From contig NZ_VANR01000006.1 in NCBI RefSeq assembly GCF_005885675.1, positions 180,246 through 244,245 of the forward strand: a stretch of DNA of 64,000 nt. The letters are read 5' to 3'. The stretch is from Polaribacter aestuariivivens. Lineage in GTDB: Bacteria; Bacteroidota; Bacteroidia; Flavobacteriales; Flavobacteriaceae. Shown here in pieces: positions 25,805-34,163 of this stretch. The stretch's first letter is position 1; each line of letters starts with the position of its first letter. The notes below the pieces were generated by a model. It did not search any database. It saw only the letters and a list, made by a program, of their open reading frames with translations, and was not told the origin of the DNA. Made by a program: the position numbers and the translations under genes.

Positions 25805-27041
25805 GTTTACTGAAAGTTAAATAATAACTATAAAAAATTGTTCCTATTGACAAAATTAATGAAATAATACATCTATAGTATGCAACTTGCTCAATAGAAG
25901 TAATTTTTGTGAAAAAACTTACACCCCACATTGCAAGCAAACTTAATCCTACTAAAAAAATATAAAATCTATTTTTCCTAATAACCCCCATTATTACTCC
26001 TGGACCGATACTTAAAAAAGAAAATCCAGTAATAACATTTATTTTAGCAGCCTCAACTCCTGGCAAATATTTAGGAATATAATTGAATACTATGAAATCA
26101 ATACTAAAATATATAATTAGACCGATAAAAGATAAAACTATGAAATTAATAAGCAAAGAATTCCAAAAAAACTTTCGTAAACTTGAAGGCTTACCATAAG
26201 TTCCAAATAATGCACTTGCTTTAGGATATAAAATCGAAGTTAGTGATGAAGGGATTAATAACATAATTGTAAGAACTAATTTCGATAAAAAATAATAACC
26301 TAATTGTTCACTTCCCAAATTTAAACCAATAATAGATTGATCTGCTATTGTAAACAAAATAAATAAATAACCACCAAATAACAAAGGAAAACCAACACTT
26401 AAAAGCTCCTTATAACTTTTAAAGTCAAACTTAGCTTCCAATTTATAAGGTGAGTTTTTAAGCCTCAAAATAGCATTTATTATTACTTTACCTGTATTCA
26501 TTAATACTTTTCCATAACCTTTAAAAAAAACTAATAATGGCGTTAATAAAAGTTGTAAACCAGCCTCATACAGCTTTAAAGCCCCAAGCTTTTTAAAATC
26601 TTGACCACTACGAAAAGTAGTATCAATATGAAGTGCTATTGGTGATAAAACCGAAATTATTAAAACTCCAGTGATAGCAAAATAGTCAAGTAATTTATAT
26701 GAATTGTTATTTATTATTACAAAGATTAATACAAAAATTATTGATATAATAGCAACTGCTCTACTAACATATAATGACGTATTTACTTGCAAATTTACTT
26801 TGGATAGTTCATTTTTGGCTTTGTAAAAAGCAATATTACGATTTAAACCATTAAAAACACCTAATTGAAGAAAACCTAAATAGGGCAAAATTAAAAAATA
26901 AGACTCAATCAACCCATTATCTTTTGGATCTACGAATTTAGCAACCAAGATACTAGTAATAAAACCAATCCCTGGAAGAACTATAGAAGATAAAAGATAC
27001 AAGAGTTCACCAGCATAACTTTTTATTTTTTTTAAATTCAT
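25797..27041 (-). CDS. wzx: Lipid-linked repeat-unit flippase (Wzx-like)
   Basis: This 414-residue polytopic protein has about twelve hydrophobic helices and matches the MOP/polysaccharide-transporter pattern: an N-terminal LLYLLSSIVLPGIGFITSIL helix, then FVDPKDNGLIESYF, and a central cytoplasmic segment with basic residues. It should move the undecaprenyl-linked repeat unit across the inner membrane. It is the first gene of the downstream half of the locus, after a 199-base AT-rich gap, and overlaps the acyltransferase gene by 8 bases. Confidence 0.85.
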   Translation of the reverse strand: MNLKKIKSYAGELLYLLSSIVLPGIGFITSILVAKFVDPKDNGLIESYFLILPYLGFLQLGVFNGLNRNIAFYKAKNELSKVNLQVNTSLYVSRAVAIISIIFVLIFVIINNNSYKLLDYFAITGVLIISVLSPIALHIDTTFRSGQDFKKLGALKLYEAGLQLLLTPLLVFFKGYGKVLMNTGKVIINAILRLKNSPYKLEAKFDFKSYKELLSVGFPLLFGGYLFILFTIADQSIIGLNLGSEQLGYYFLSKLVLTIMLLIPSSLTSILYPKASALFGTYGKPSSLRKFFWNSLLINFIVLSFIGLIIYFSIDFIVFNYIPKYLPGVEAAKINVITGFSFLSIGPGVIMGVIRKNRFYIFLVGLSLLAMWGVSFFTKITSIEQVAYYRCIISLILSIGTIFYSYYLTFSKHE

Positions 27042-27240
27042 TTATTATTTTTCAAAAGACAAAAAAAGTAGATTAACTTTTAATTACTTATTAGTTACAA
27101 ATATTTCAAAATTAAATCTTAACATTTCCATTTTCTCAGTTAATATTAAAAAGAATAGTAATTCAAAATTTATTTTTTCTTTTTTACAATTATTTTTATC
27201 TCTAATAAAAAACTACAGACCTGTTTTTATTAAAAAAACC
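27042..27240. other. Largest gap in the polysaccharide gene run (199 bp)
   Basis: This very AT-rich spacer separates the sugar-precursor block from the assembly block. On the minus strand TAATTTTG at 27107-27114 matches TAnnTTTG, about 65 bases upstream of wzx, but I find no good -33 element. No open frame of note is present. An internal promoter for wzx to wzc is plausible here. Confidence 0.4.
27205..27232 (-). terminator. Weak hairpin downstream of pseI
   Basis: On the minus strand an AAAAACAG arm pairs imperfectly with CTGTAGTTTTT shortly after the pseI stop, followed by further T residues. The GC part of the stem is short, so termination would be partial at best. Confidence 0.35.
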
Positions 27241-28281
27241 TTATTCAAACATATTTAAAGATAAAGGCTCTCCTTTTGGGCAATCTTTAATAAAACTTTT
27301 TCCTAAAATCTCTTTATAATATTTAGGATGAAGACCATAACCAGGCCTAATTGATCTTATATTTTTATCTGTAAGTAAGTCACCTTTTTTTACATCCTCT
27401 ACAATAAATAAAGATCTAGCGAATTTTCTATTCTTTTTTACTTTCTCTGTCACATCATAAGACACTGTACCTAATAATTTTTCTGTATCTCTAATAGCAT
27501 CAACCATTTCTTTAAATTCTATTTCATCCAAAGAAAAATCTGCATCTGGTCCACCTATAGATTTATTTAAAATAAAGTGTTTTTCTATAACTTTAGCTCC
27601 TAGAGTTGTAGCAACTGCTGGTGCTAAAACACCATAGGTATGATCACTAAAACCAACTTCTACATTAAACCTTTTTTGCAAATCTTTTATAGTATTTAAG
27701 TTTGCCAGCTCTAATGGGGCTGGATAAGAGGACGTACACTTTAAAAGTATTATTTCATTATTTCCAACTTTTCTGCATGTATCTACAGCCAATTGAATAT
27801 CTGTTAATTCTGCGATACCTGTAGACATAATAATTGGTTTCATTTTAGAAGCAGCATACTCTATTAATGGAATATCTTGAATTTCAAAAGATGCTATCTT
27901 GTAAGCAGGAACATCTAAATTTTCTAAAAAGTCAACAGCTGAGATATCAAAAGGAGAAGAAAAACATATTAAACCCTCTTCTTTAGCTACTTTAAAAAGA
28001 GTTTCATGCCATTCCCAAGGTGTATATGCCTCTCCATATAATTCAAATAGCGTCTTTCCGTCCCACAAAGTTCCCTCATTAATTTGGAAATGATGATTAC
28101 TATGGTTAATAGTCATAGTTTCTGGTGTGTAAGTCTGTAATTTAATAGCATCTGCACCTGTTCTCTTAGCTGCTCTTATGGTTTCTATTGCAATATCTAA
28201 ACTACCATTATGATTTGCAGATAACTCTGCAATAATAAAACATGGTTGATTTTTGCCAATTGTATAATTTCCAATCTTCAT
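27241..28281 (-). CDS. pseI: Pseudaminic acid synthase
   Basis: PseI condenses 2,4-diamino-2,4,6-trideoxy-altrose derivatives with phosphoenolpyruvate to form pseudaminic acid. The N-terminal TIM barrel has CFIIAELSANHNGSLD, DAIKLQTYTPETMT and the PseI-type segment LWDGKTLFELYGEAYTPWEW, which separates PseI from sialic (NeuB) and legionaminic (LegI) synthases. GFSDHTYG and KVIEKHFILNKS follow. The C-terminal antifreeze-like SAF domain begins around residue 280 (RSLFIVEDVKKGDLLT; IRPGYGLHPK). It has 346 residues. It is the last gene of the pse block, 12 bases after the PIG-L gene. Confidence 0.93.
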   Translation of the reverse strand: MKIGNYTIGKNQPCFIIAELSANHNGSLDIAIETIRAAKRTGADAIKLQTYTPETMTINHSNHHFQINEGTLWDGKTLFELYGEAYTPWEWHETLFKVAKEEGLICFSSPFDISAVDFLENLDVPAYKIASFEIQDIPLIEYAASKMKPIIMSTGIAELTDIQLAVDTCRKVGNNEIILLKCTSSYPAPLELANLNTIKDLQKRFNVEVGFSDHTYGVLAPAVATTLGAKVIEKHFILNKSIGGPDADFSLDEIEFKEMVDAIRDTEKLLGTVSYDVTEKVKKNRKFARSLFIVEDVKKGDLLTDKNIRSIRPGYGLHPKYYKEILGKSFIKDCPKGEPLSLNMFE

Positions 28282-28293
28282 TTTTTTATTTTT

Positions 28294-29004
28294 TTAATTT
28301 ATTGCTCTAACAATGGTAAATGCTTCTGCATATTCTTTTCCAACAATGACACCTCTTTGCTGAGCTAAAATTTTCAGTGCCTCTGGTGATCTTGGGTGTG
28401 GATATTTTCTTTTTTCAAATTCATAAGCTTCCATTCCTTGTATTTTTGCTTGCAAGTTTAATTCTGATACTTCAACAAACATATTTGGAATAAAATGTTT
28501 AGGATCTGTGCTAGCTCTCCATTCTGTTCCAGATGGAGTTTCAAAAGTGATAATAGCTTTAACTTTTTCATGGCTCATTGGTCTAACTGCTGTGATAACA
28601 GCTTCAAATGTTCTTTGATGGTCTACATTTACATCTCCTCCATGATGGGTAAATATAATTTCTGGGTTAAATTCAGTTTTTTCTTCTTCTACAACTTTAA
28701 TTATATCTAATAAATCTACACTGTCGAATCTATTATCAGGAAAATCATAAACTCCAACTGAAGAATATCCAATAGATTTTCTTGCACTTTCAATATTTTC
28801 TTTATGCCTTTGTAATTGTTTGTTCCAGAATTCAACATCTCTGGATTCACCTCTAGAAGTAATACCTTCACCCAAAATTACTGCTCTGATTGTACATCCA
28901 TAATCTGTAATTAACTTATTCATTGTAGCACCTAGGCCTAAAAGCTCATCATCTGGATGAGCTACTACAACTAATATTTTTTTATTTCTTAACGATTCTA
29001 ACAT
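28294..29004 (-). CDS. PIG-L family N-deacetylase
   Basis: This is a zinc-dependent LmbE/PIG-L deacetylase, usually acting on N-acetyl groups of amino sugars. The metal site is visible as VVAHPDDELLGLGA near residue 15 and FTHHGGDVNVDHQRTF near 118. The C terminus has KYPHPRSPEALKILAQQRG, common in members found in nonulosonic-acid and capsule clusters. It has 236 residues. It overlaps the formyltransferase upstream by 23 bases and sits directly before pseI. This placement suggests that it removes an acetyl group from a pseudaminic acid precursor or product so that another acyl group can be added. Confidence 0.88.
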   Translation of the reverse strand: MLESLRNKKILVVVAHPDDELLGLGATMNKLITDYGCTIRAVILGEGITSRGESRDVEFWNKQLQRHKENIESARKSIGYSSVGVYDFPDNRFDSVDLLDIIKVVEEEKTEFNPEIIFTHHGGDVNVDHQRTFEAVITAVRPMSHEKVKAIITFETPSGTEWRASTDPKHFIPNMFVEVSELNLQAKIQGMEAYEFEKRKYPHPRSPEALKILAQQRGVIVGKEYAEAFTIVRAIN

Positions 29005-29665
29005 CTGATATTATTGTTTCATTTGACTTTAACGAAGCTCTTGTAAATTCAAATTTAAAAAAATCTGTTTCAATATAAGCTTTTGGATATCCATCTGCAT
29101 CTAACATTCTAATATGATCATAAAGTGTATTAACATCTTTAATTTCTTTGTTTATTTTACTCATTTCTGGAGTTCTTCTTTTAAATATTACAGGTTCTCC
29201 TGTTTGAGCTACTGGTGTCATATTTTGATTGATTATCTTAACAATCATATTACAAATCACATCATTTGCTCTTAAAAAAATCTCTTCTGCAGTACCAAAC
29301 AAATTTAATTTTTCTTTCAAATAAATTGGACCGCCATCTATTTTTTTTACCACTTTTATTGCACTAATTTTTGTTTCTTTTATTTTTTTAGCAATTAAAT
29401 TTTGTAAAGGACTTCCTCCTCTACCAAATGGTAAATCTGTCATATGAAAAACTATGCAATTATAATTTTCATAAATTTCTTCTTTTATAATATACGACCA
29501 ATGAGGAATGAAAATATAATCTGGATTAATCTGCTGGAGTTTTTCAGAGTTAAAATCATTTTTATTATCTATAAAAAACCAATTATCATTAGAAAAGTGA
29601 GCCTTCATCTTATCAGCTAATGAGATATTCCAAGGCTTATGAGATAAAATTAAATAATTATTCAT
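28982..29665 (-). CDS. Sugar N-formyltransferase, first of two
   Basis: This 227-residue protein belongs to the formyltransferase superfamily that uses N10-formyl-tetrahydrofolate. The loop VFHMTDLPFGRGGSPLQNL carries the catalytic His region, and VVKKIDGGPIYLKEKL carries the likely catalytic Asp. The Asn that normally precedes the His by two residues (N-x-H) is Val here. It is too short to be a methionyl-tRNA formyltransferase, which is around 310 residues with a C-terminal domain. Being inside the pse operon, it probably formylates an amino group of a pseudaminic acid intermediate. It overlaps its neighbours by 23 and 8 bases. Confidence 0.82.
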   Translation of the reverse strand: MNNYLILSHKPWNISLADKMKAHFSNDNWFFIDNKNDFNSEKLQQINPDYIFIPHWSYIIKEEIYENYNCIVFHMTDLPFGRGGSPLQNLIAKKIKETKISAIKVVKKIDGGPIYLKEKLNLFGTAEEIFLRANDVICNMIVKIINQNMTPVAQTGEPVIFKRRTPEMSKINKEIKDVNTLYDHIRMLDADGYPKAYIETDFFKFEFTRASLKSNETIISDVRIVKK

Positions 29666-30296
29666 TTTTTTTATAAATTTTTAATAAATATTGTTGTCCA
29701 TTAATATTAAAAAAAGCTGGATATCTTTCATTATCGCAAACTCTCAAGAGATTAAATTGATCTTTTATGGATTTATTAATATCTAATTCACTATCTTTTG
29801 AAGTTCTTTTTGGATAAAAAGTTTCTTCACCAATTTGTTTTTCTCCTTTAATGTTTTTAATATCTTTTAAAAAATTAACAATTAAACTAATTGTTTTTTC
29901 GCCTTGTTTATGTTTAATTTCAGAAAGTAGTTCATGTCCTTTTAACTCAATAAAATCTTGATTGTATATTATTCCTGCATCAACTTTCTCTACCGCTTCG
30001 AAAAGAGTAATTGGTATAGAATTTTTACCTTCTAAAACTTGCCATGTCAATGGTGACCATCCTTTTCCTTTTGGAAGATCACTCTCATGAACAACCAAGT
30101 TATATTTATTTAAATTTAATTTTTTAAAAATTTTTTCGCAACTTAATAGACACAATACATCTCCTTTAATAACTTCTTCATGTTTTAAAAGTAAACGGAC
30201 TTCATAATTAAATTTTTCTTTTATAATATTTACTAAATTTTTTGCATATGGTAAAATCCAAGAATTAGGATTATCTACTAAAACCTGTATTAACAT
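29658..30296 (-). CDS. Sugar N-formyltransferase, second of two
   Basis: This is a second, clearly divergent formyltransferase of 212 residues. It shares the pattern with its neighbour: LVVHESDLPKGKGWSPLTW (His loop) and FEAVEKVDAGIIYNQDF (Asp). It too has Val where the canonical Asn of the N-x-H motif is expected. The two genes are adjacent but their proteins are only moderately similar, which argues for different substrates rather than a recent duplication. It overlaps pseG by 7 bases and the first formyltransferase by 8, so translation is probably coupled across pseG and both enzymes. Confidence 0.82.
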   Translation of the reverse strand: MLIQVLVDNPNSWILPYAKNLVNIIKEKFNYEVRLLLKHEEVIKGDVLCLLSCEKIFKKLNLNKYNLVVHESDLPKGKGWSPLTWQVLEGKNSIPITLFEAVEKVDAGIIYNQDFIELKGHELLSEIKHKQGEKTISLIVNFLKDIKNIKGEKQIGEETFYPKRTSKDSELDINKSIKDQFNLLRVCDNERYPAFFNINGQQYLLKIYKKNE

Positions 30297-31312
30297 AATA
30301 ATTCTTTTGTAAGTTCTAAAAAACGAGATTTCTGCATACCGTCAAAGAAATGTTTTTGATTTTCTAACATTATTTTATAATTTTCTTGAGAATCATTTAT
30401 AACCTCTAAAATTTTATTTTTAAAATCTACCTCATCCATTTCGTTAAAATTACCTGCAGAATAAATTAAACTATTGTTTATTAAGCCTTTATATATACTA
30501 AGTTGATTATCTATATAATAACCACTTAAGATAATCATATTGACTGCACAAACCTCATAACTTATTGTACTTGAAGGAACAATGGCAAAGTCACACTTCT
30601 TCATAAGTCCAATCATTTCTTTTTCATCCAACTTTTTATGCAAAAAAACTTTACTACAGTTTTGTTCTATTGTTCTATATATTTCTTTTTGTTTATATGC
30701 ACTTCCTAAAACAATGTGTATTTCTTTGAAATCAGAAAATTCAACAATTGCATTTAAGCATTTGTGAGTTAAGTTATTAAAATCTGCCCCTCCAAAACAA
30801 ATAAAAACTTTAGTAATGGTTTTTATTTCTCTATTTCTTTTTGATTCTTCCAAAAATAATGGACGTAAGATGGCATATTTGCTCCCAAGACCAAAAATGA
30901 CATTTTTATGAGTTCCAAAATGTGCTTCAGTTACGAATAAAGAATGATTAACTACGATGTCTGCAGCTATTTCCTTTTCAATATTATCATCAATAAACAC
31001 TAATTTAAAGCCGACTTTTTTTATTTTTTTTTGATAACTAAAATTAAACTGATAGCCATCAAGAATGATACAATGTTCGTTTGGAGAAAAATTTTCAGCT
31101 AACCAATTTGACTCTTCATAAATATTTATATTTTTAGGTAAAATTACCAAATTATGTTTTTTAGAAAATACTGATAATGTTGAATTTTCTTTTGTAACAA
31201 ATATGCATTCATAATGTTCTTTATACATTTCTATTAATGCAAATAATCGAAATAAATGCCCTAAACCAATATTTGAATTTCCGTCTGCTCTAAAAATTAT
31301 TTTCTTGGTCAT
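30290..31312 (-). CDS. pseG: UDP-2,4-diamino-sugar hydrolase PseG
   Basis: PseG removes UDP from the UDP-2,4-diacylamido-2,4,6-trideoxy-altrose intermediate. It has a MurG-like GT-B fold. The N-terminal FRADGNSNIGLGHLFRLFAL carries the glycine-rich loop and His seen in PseG. Later IDDNIEKEIAADIVVNHS, FICFGGADFNNLT and CDFAIVPSSTISYEVCAV complete the nucleotide-binding half. It has 340 residues. There is no C-terminal GNAT domain, so PseH is not fused here as it is in some bacteria. The start overlaps pseF by 23 bases. Confidence 0.92.
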   Translation of the reverse strand: MTKKIIFRADGNSNIGLGHLFRLFALIEMYKEHYECIFVTKENSTLSVFSKKHNLVILPKNINIYEESNWLAENFSPNEHCIILDGYQFNFSYQKKIKKVGFKLVFIDDNIEKEIAADIVVNHSLFVTEAHFGTHKNVIFGLGSKYAILRPLFLEESKRNREIKTITKVFICFGGADFNNLTHKCLNAIVEFSDFKEIHIVLGSAYKQKEIYRTIEQNCSKVFLHKKLDEKEMIGLMKKCDFAIVPSSTISYEVCAVNMIILSGYYIDNQLSIYKGLINNSLIYSAGNFNEMDEVDFKNKILEVINDSQENYKIMLENQKHFFDGMQKSRFLELTKELLC

Positions 31313-31994
31313 TGAGCATAATTTTATATTTAATTTCGGCTAATTTCCAGTCAGTTTCTGTATCTATATCTTGGGCATGCAATTCTGATATTATAATTGC
31401 TCCAGAATTACTAGTATATAATTTTTTATGTTTTTTAAAGCAAGATGATTTTAACCAATAAAACTGACCAGAATCATGATATCTTGGTTCTAAATCTTGT
31501 GAACGAGTATTCATAAACTCATTCCAAACCATATTAACTTTTTTATTTTCAATTTTTAATGAGCGTTGTATTGGGAACGAAAACTCTAATACAGGAAATA
31601 CACTATCGAATTTATCCTCTAAAAGGGTATTGTATGCGTTTCTAATTGTAATTGAATTAACGAAAGGAGCTGTTGGAAGCAAACAACAAATATTATCAAA
31701 TTTTTTTTCTATATCATCATACTCTTTGATGACCTCCTCAATAACATCTGCTAACACAGCAAAATCGTTAGCATTATTAGTACTCCTTAAAAAAGGAACT
31801 TTTGCTCCAAATTTTTTTGCAACTTTAGCTATTTCAATATCCTCTGTTGAAACCATTACCTCATTAAAAAGCTCACACTTTACAGCCGCCTCTATTGAAT
31901 AGGCTATAATAGGCTTACCAAGAAATTCTTTAATATTTTTCTTTGGTATTCTTTTACTCCCACCCCTTGCTGGTATAATACAAAGATTAGTCAT
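31290..31994 (-). CDS. pseF: CMP-pseudaminic acid cytidylyltransferase
   Basis: PseF activates pseudaminic acid with CTP. The N-terminal CTP-binding motif CIIPARGGSKRIPKKNI begins at residue 5, followed by FLGKPIIAYSIEAA, EVMVSTEDIEIA and ICCLLPTAPFVN. The segment MNTRSQDLEPRYHDSGQFYW is typical of PseF rather than NeuA. It has 234 residues. It overlaps pseC by 8 bases and pseG by 23. Confidence 0.92.
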   Translation of the reverse strand: MTNLCIIPARGGSKRIPKKNIKEFLGKPIIAYSIEAAVKCELFNEVMVSTEDIEIAKVAKKFGAKVPFLRSTNNANDFAVLADVIEEVIKEYDDIEKKFDNICCLLPTAPFVNSITIRNAYNTLLEDKFDSVFPVLEFSFPIQRSLKIENKKVNMVWNEFMNTRSQDLEPRYHDSGQFYWLKSSCFKKHKKLYTSNSGAIIISELHAQDIDTETDWKLAEIKYKIMLNDQENNF

Positions 31995-33129
31995 AGAATT
32001 CGAGTACTTTATTTATTACAAAGTTTTGCTCTTCGTCAGATAAAGATGGATACATTGGTAAACTAATACATTTTGAATAAAAATTTTCTGAATTACTTAA
32101 ATTTGCATCTTCGTAACCAATTTCCTTATAATAAGGCAAAGTATGAACAGGAATATAATGTATTTGAGCAAAAATATTATGATTTCTTAAAAAATCATAA
32201 AGTCTTTTTCTTTCATTAATTTCAATTACAAAAAGATGGTGTGCATTAAGATACCCTTCTGGTAAATTTTGATATTTAACCTTTCCTTTAAAAGCCATTT
32301 TATAATTACTAGCTAATTCATTTCTTCTTTTAACTCCTTCTTTATTTTTTAAAAGTTGACTTATCCCTAAAGCAGATTGGATATCTGTTAACCTATAATT
32401 ATAACCTAATTCTTGCATTTCGTAAAACCATCCCCCATGATTTTCTATCATATTTTCTTTAGTGATACCATGAGTTCTTAACAATGAAAGCTTCTGAAAT
32501 AATAGTTCTGAATTAGTAGTAATCATACCTCCTTCACCACATGCTATATGTTTTACTGGATGAAATGAAAAGACAGCAATATCTGCGTACTTTCCATTTC
32601 CACACATTTGTTTATTACCTTCTGAATCTATAAAATATCCTCCAGGTGAATGAGCTGCGTCTTCTATAATCCATAAATCATGCTCATTTGCAAGCTCTCT
32701 AAAACCCTCTAAATTAACAGGTAAACCTGCAAAATCTACAGGAATAATTCCTTTGAAAAACCCTCTTGGTTTACTCTCTATAAGTTCCCTTGTTTTTTTT
32801 AATGATAATAAATAAGATTTAGAGTCTATATCTGCAAACCAGACCTCACCTTCTGCATATTTAATACAATTAGCAGATGCAGCAAATGTTATTGGTGTTG
32901 TAATAACCCGTTCCCCTTTTTTTAAATCTAATGCTAAAACTGCTAAATGAAGTCCTGATGTAGCGTTATTTACGGCGACAGCGTATTTGGCACCAACATA
33001 TGCAGCAAACTTATCTTCGAATTCTTTAACTTTTGGTCCTTGGGTTAAAAAATCTGATGTTAATGTTTCCACAACAGCATCAATATCGTTCTGATCAATA
33101 TTTTGTCTTCCGTAAGGTATAGGTTTCAT
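31987..33129 (-). CDS. pseC: UDP-4-amino-4,6-dideoxy-altrosamine aminotransferase PseC
   Basis: PseC uses PLP and glutamate to aminate the 4-keto sugar made by PseB. The N terminus MKPIPYGRQNIDQNDID, then VAVNNATSGLHLAVLAL, the cofactor-binding IIEDAAHSPGG and the lysine motif FSFHPVKHIACGEGG (Lys near 191) are typical. The C-terminal IHYIPVHTLPYYKEIGY is characteristic of PseC. It has 380 residues. It follows pseB with a one-base stop/start overlap. Confidence 0.94.
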   Translation of the reverse strand: MKPIPYGRQNIDQNDIDAVVETLTSDFLTQGPKVKEFEDKFAAYVGAKYAVAVNNATSGLHLAVLALDLKKGERVITTPITFAASANCIKYAEGEVWFADIDSKSYLLSLKKTRELIESKPRGFFKGIIPVDFAGLPVNLEGFRELANEHDLWIIEDAAHSPGGYFIDSEGNKQMCGNGKYADIAVFSFHPVKHIACGEGGMITTNSELLFQKLSLLRTHGITKENMIENHGGWFYEMQELGYNYRLTDIQSALGISQLLKNKEGVKRRNELASNYKMAFKGKVKYQNLPEGYLNAHHLFVIEINERKRLYDFLRNHNIFAQIHYIPVHTLPYYKEIGYEDANLSNSENFYSKCISLPMYPSLSDEEQNFVINKVLEFYD

Positions 33130-34163
33130 TATATTTTAAAATTAGAATCGACGTGTAATTTCACTAACTCTCTTAAACTTTCAACAGTTTCCCACTCAGT
33201 ATTATTCCCAGAATCATAAGAAAAACCTTCTGGAACGTCAGTACCATTAAATGCTTCTTTATAATCTTCTTTCGAATATTTTGAATAAGGTGATTTTTGA
33301 GGTAAAATAGCGTAGTATTTACCTAAATCAACTGTATTATAAGAATCTGATGATGTAATCATTTCTTCATGTAACTTTTCTCCTGGTCTAATTCCAACTA
33401 TTTTTTGTTTTAATTCAGGTGCAATTGCTTCAGCTACATCTGGTATTCTATATGAAGGAATCTTTGGAACAAAGACCTCACCACCCCAAGCGTTTCCTAT
33501 TGCATAAAAAACCATTTCACATCCGTCTTCTAAAGAAATATTAAACCTTGTCATTTTATCATCTGTTATAGGTAAAAAAGAGTCTCCTTTTTTCTTTTTA
33601 TTTAAGAAAAAAGGCATAACAGAACCGTTGGATCCCATAACATTTCCATACCTTACCACAGAAAATTTAATATCTCTTTTACCTTTAATGTTATTTGCAG
33701 CAATAAAAAGTTTATCCGAAGCTAATTTGGTCGCTCCATATAAATTAATTGGAGCAGCTGCTTTATCAGTAGATAAAGCTACAACATTTTTAACACCACT
33801 TTTAAGAGCTGCATTAATAACATTTTCTGCACCATTAATATTTGTTTTTACACATTCCATCGGATTGTATTCTGCTAAATGAACGTGTTTCATAGCTGCT
33901 GCATGAATTACTATATCGATATCTTCAAATGCAGTTTCTAATCTTTTAGAATCTCTTACGTCTCCAATAAAATATCTTATTTGTGGATATTCATTTTCAG
34001 AAAATTCTTGTGACATTTGAAAATGTTTCTGTTCATCTCTGGAGAAAATTACTAATCTTTTGATATTAGGGTTTCTTTCCAAAATTAATTTTGTGAACAT
34101 TTTTCCAAAAGAACCAGTTCCACCAGTTATCAAAATTGACTTATTACTTAAATCTAAATTCAT
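33129..34163 (-). CDS. pseB: UDP-GlcNAc 4,6-dehydratase (inverting) PseB
   Basis: PseB catalyses the first step towards pseudaminic acid: dehydration of UDP-GlcNAc with C5 inversion. It is a soluble short-chain dehydrogenase with SILITGGTGSFGKMFTKLIL at residue 9, VIHAAAMKHVHLAEYNP, VALSTDKAAAPINLYGATK and GVRPGEKLHEE-like GIRPGEKLHEEM. It has 344 residues and no membrane domain, unlike the CapD-type protein at 10472. Its start overlaps the wecC stop by 4 bases, so the pse block is coupled to the upstream precursor genes. Confidence 0.94.
   Translation of the reverse strand: MNLDLSNKSILITGGTGSFGKMFTKLILERNPNIKRLVIFSRDEQKHFQMSQEFSENEYPQIRYFIGDVRDSKRLETAFEDIDIVIHAAAMKHVHLAEYNPMECVKTNINGAENVINAALKSGVKNVVALSTDKAAAPINLYGATKLASDKLFIAANNIKGKRDIKFSVVRYGNVMGSNGSVMPFFLNKKKKGDSFLPITDDKMTRFNISLEDGCEMVFYAIGNAWGGEVFVPKIPSYRIPDVAEAIAPELKQKIVGIRPGEKLHEEMITSSDSYNTVDLGKYYAILPQKSPYSKYSKEDYKEAFNGTDVPEGFSYDSGNNTEWETVESLRELVKLHVDSNFKI

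Noticed and set aside
27042..27240. A hidden small gene in the 199-base spacer
   Set aside because: No open frame of useful length with a plausible start on either strand; base composition is extremely AT-rich, like a non-coding spacer.
28982..29665. Methionyl-tRNA formyltransferase
   Set aside because: Too short, lacks the C-terminal domain, has a changed His loop and lies within the pseudaminic-acid operon next to a second such protein.
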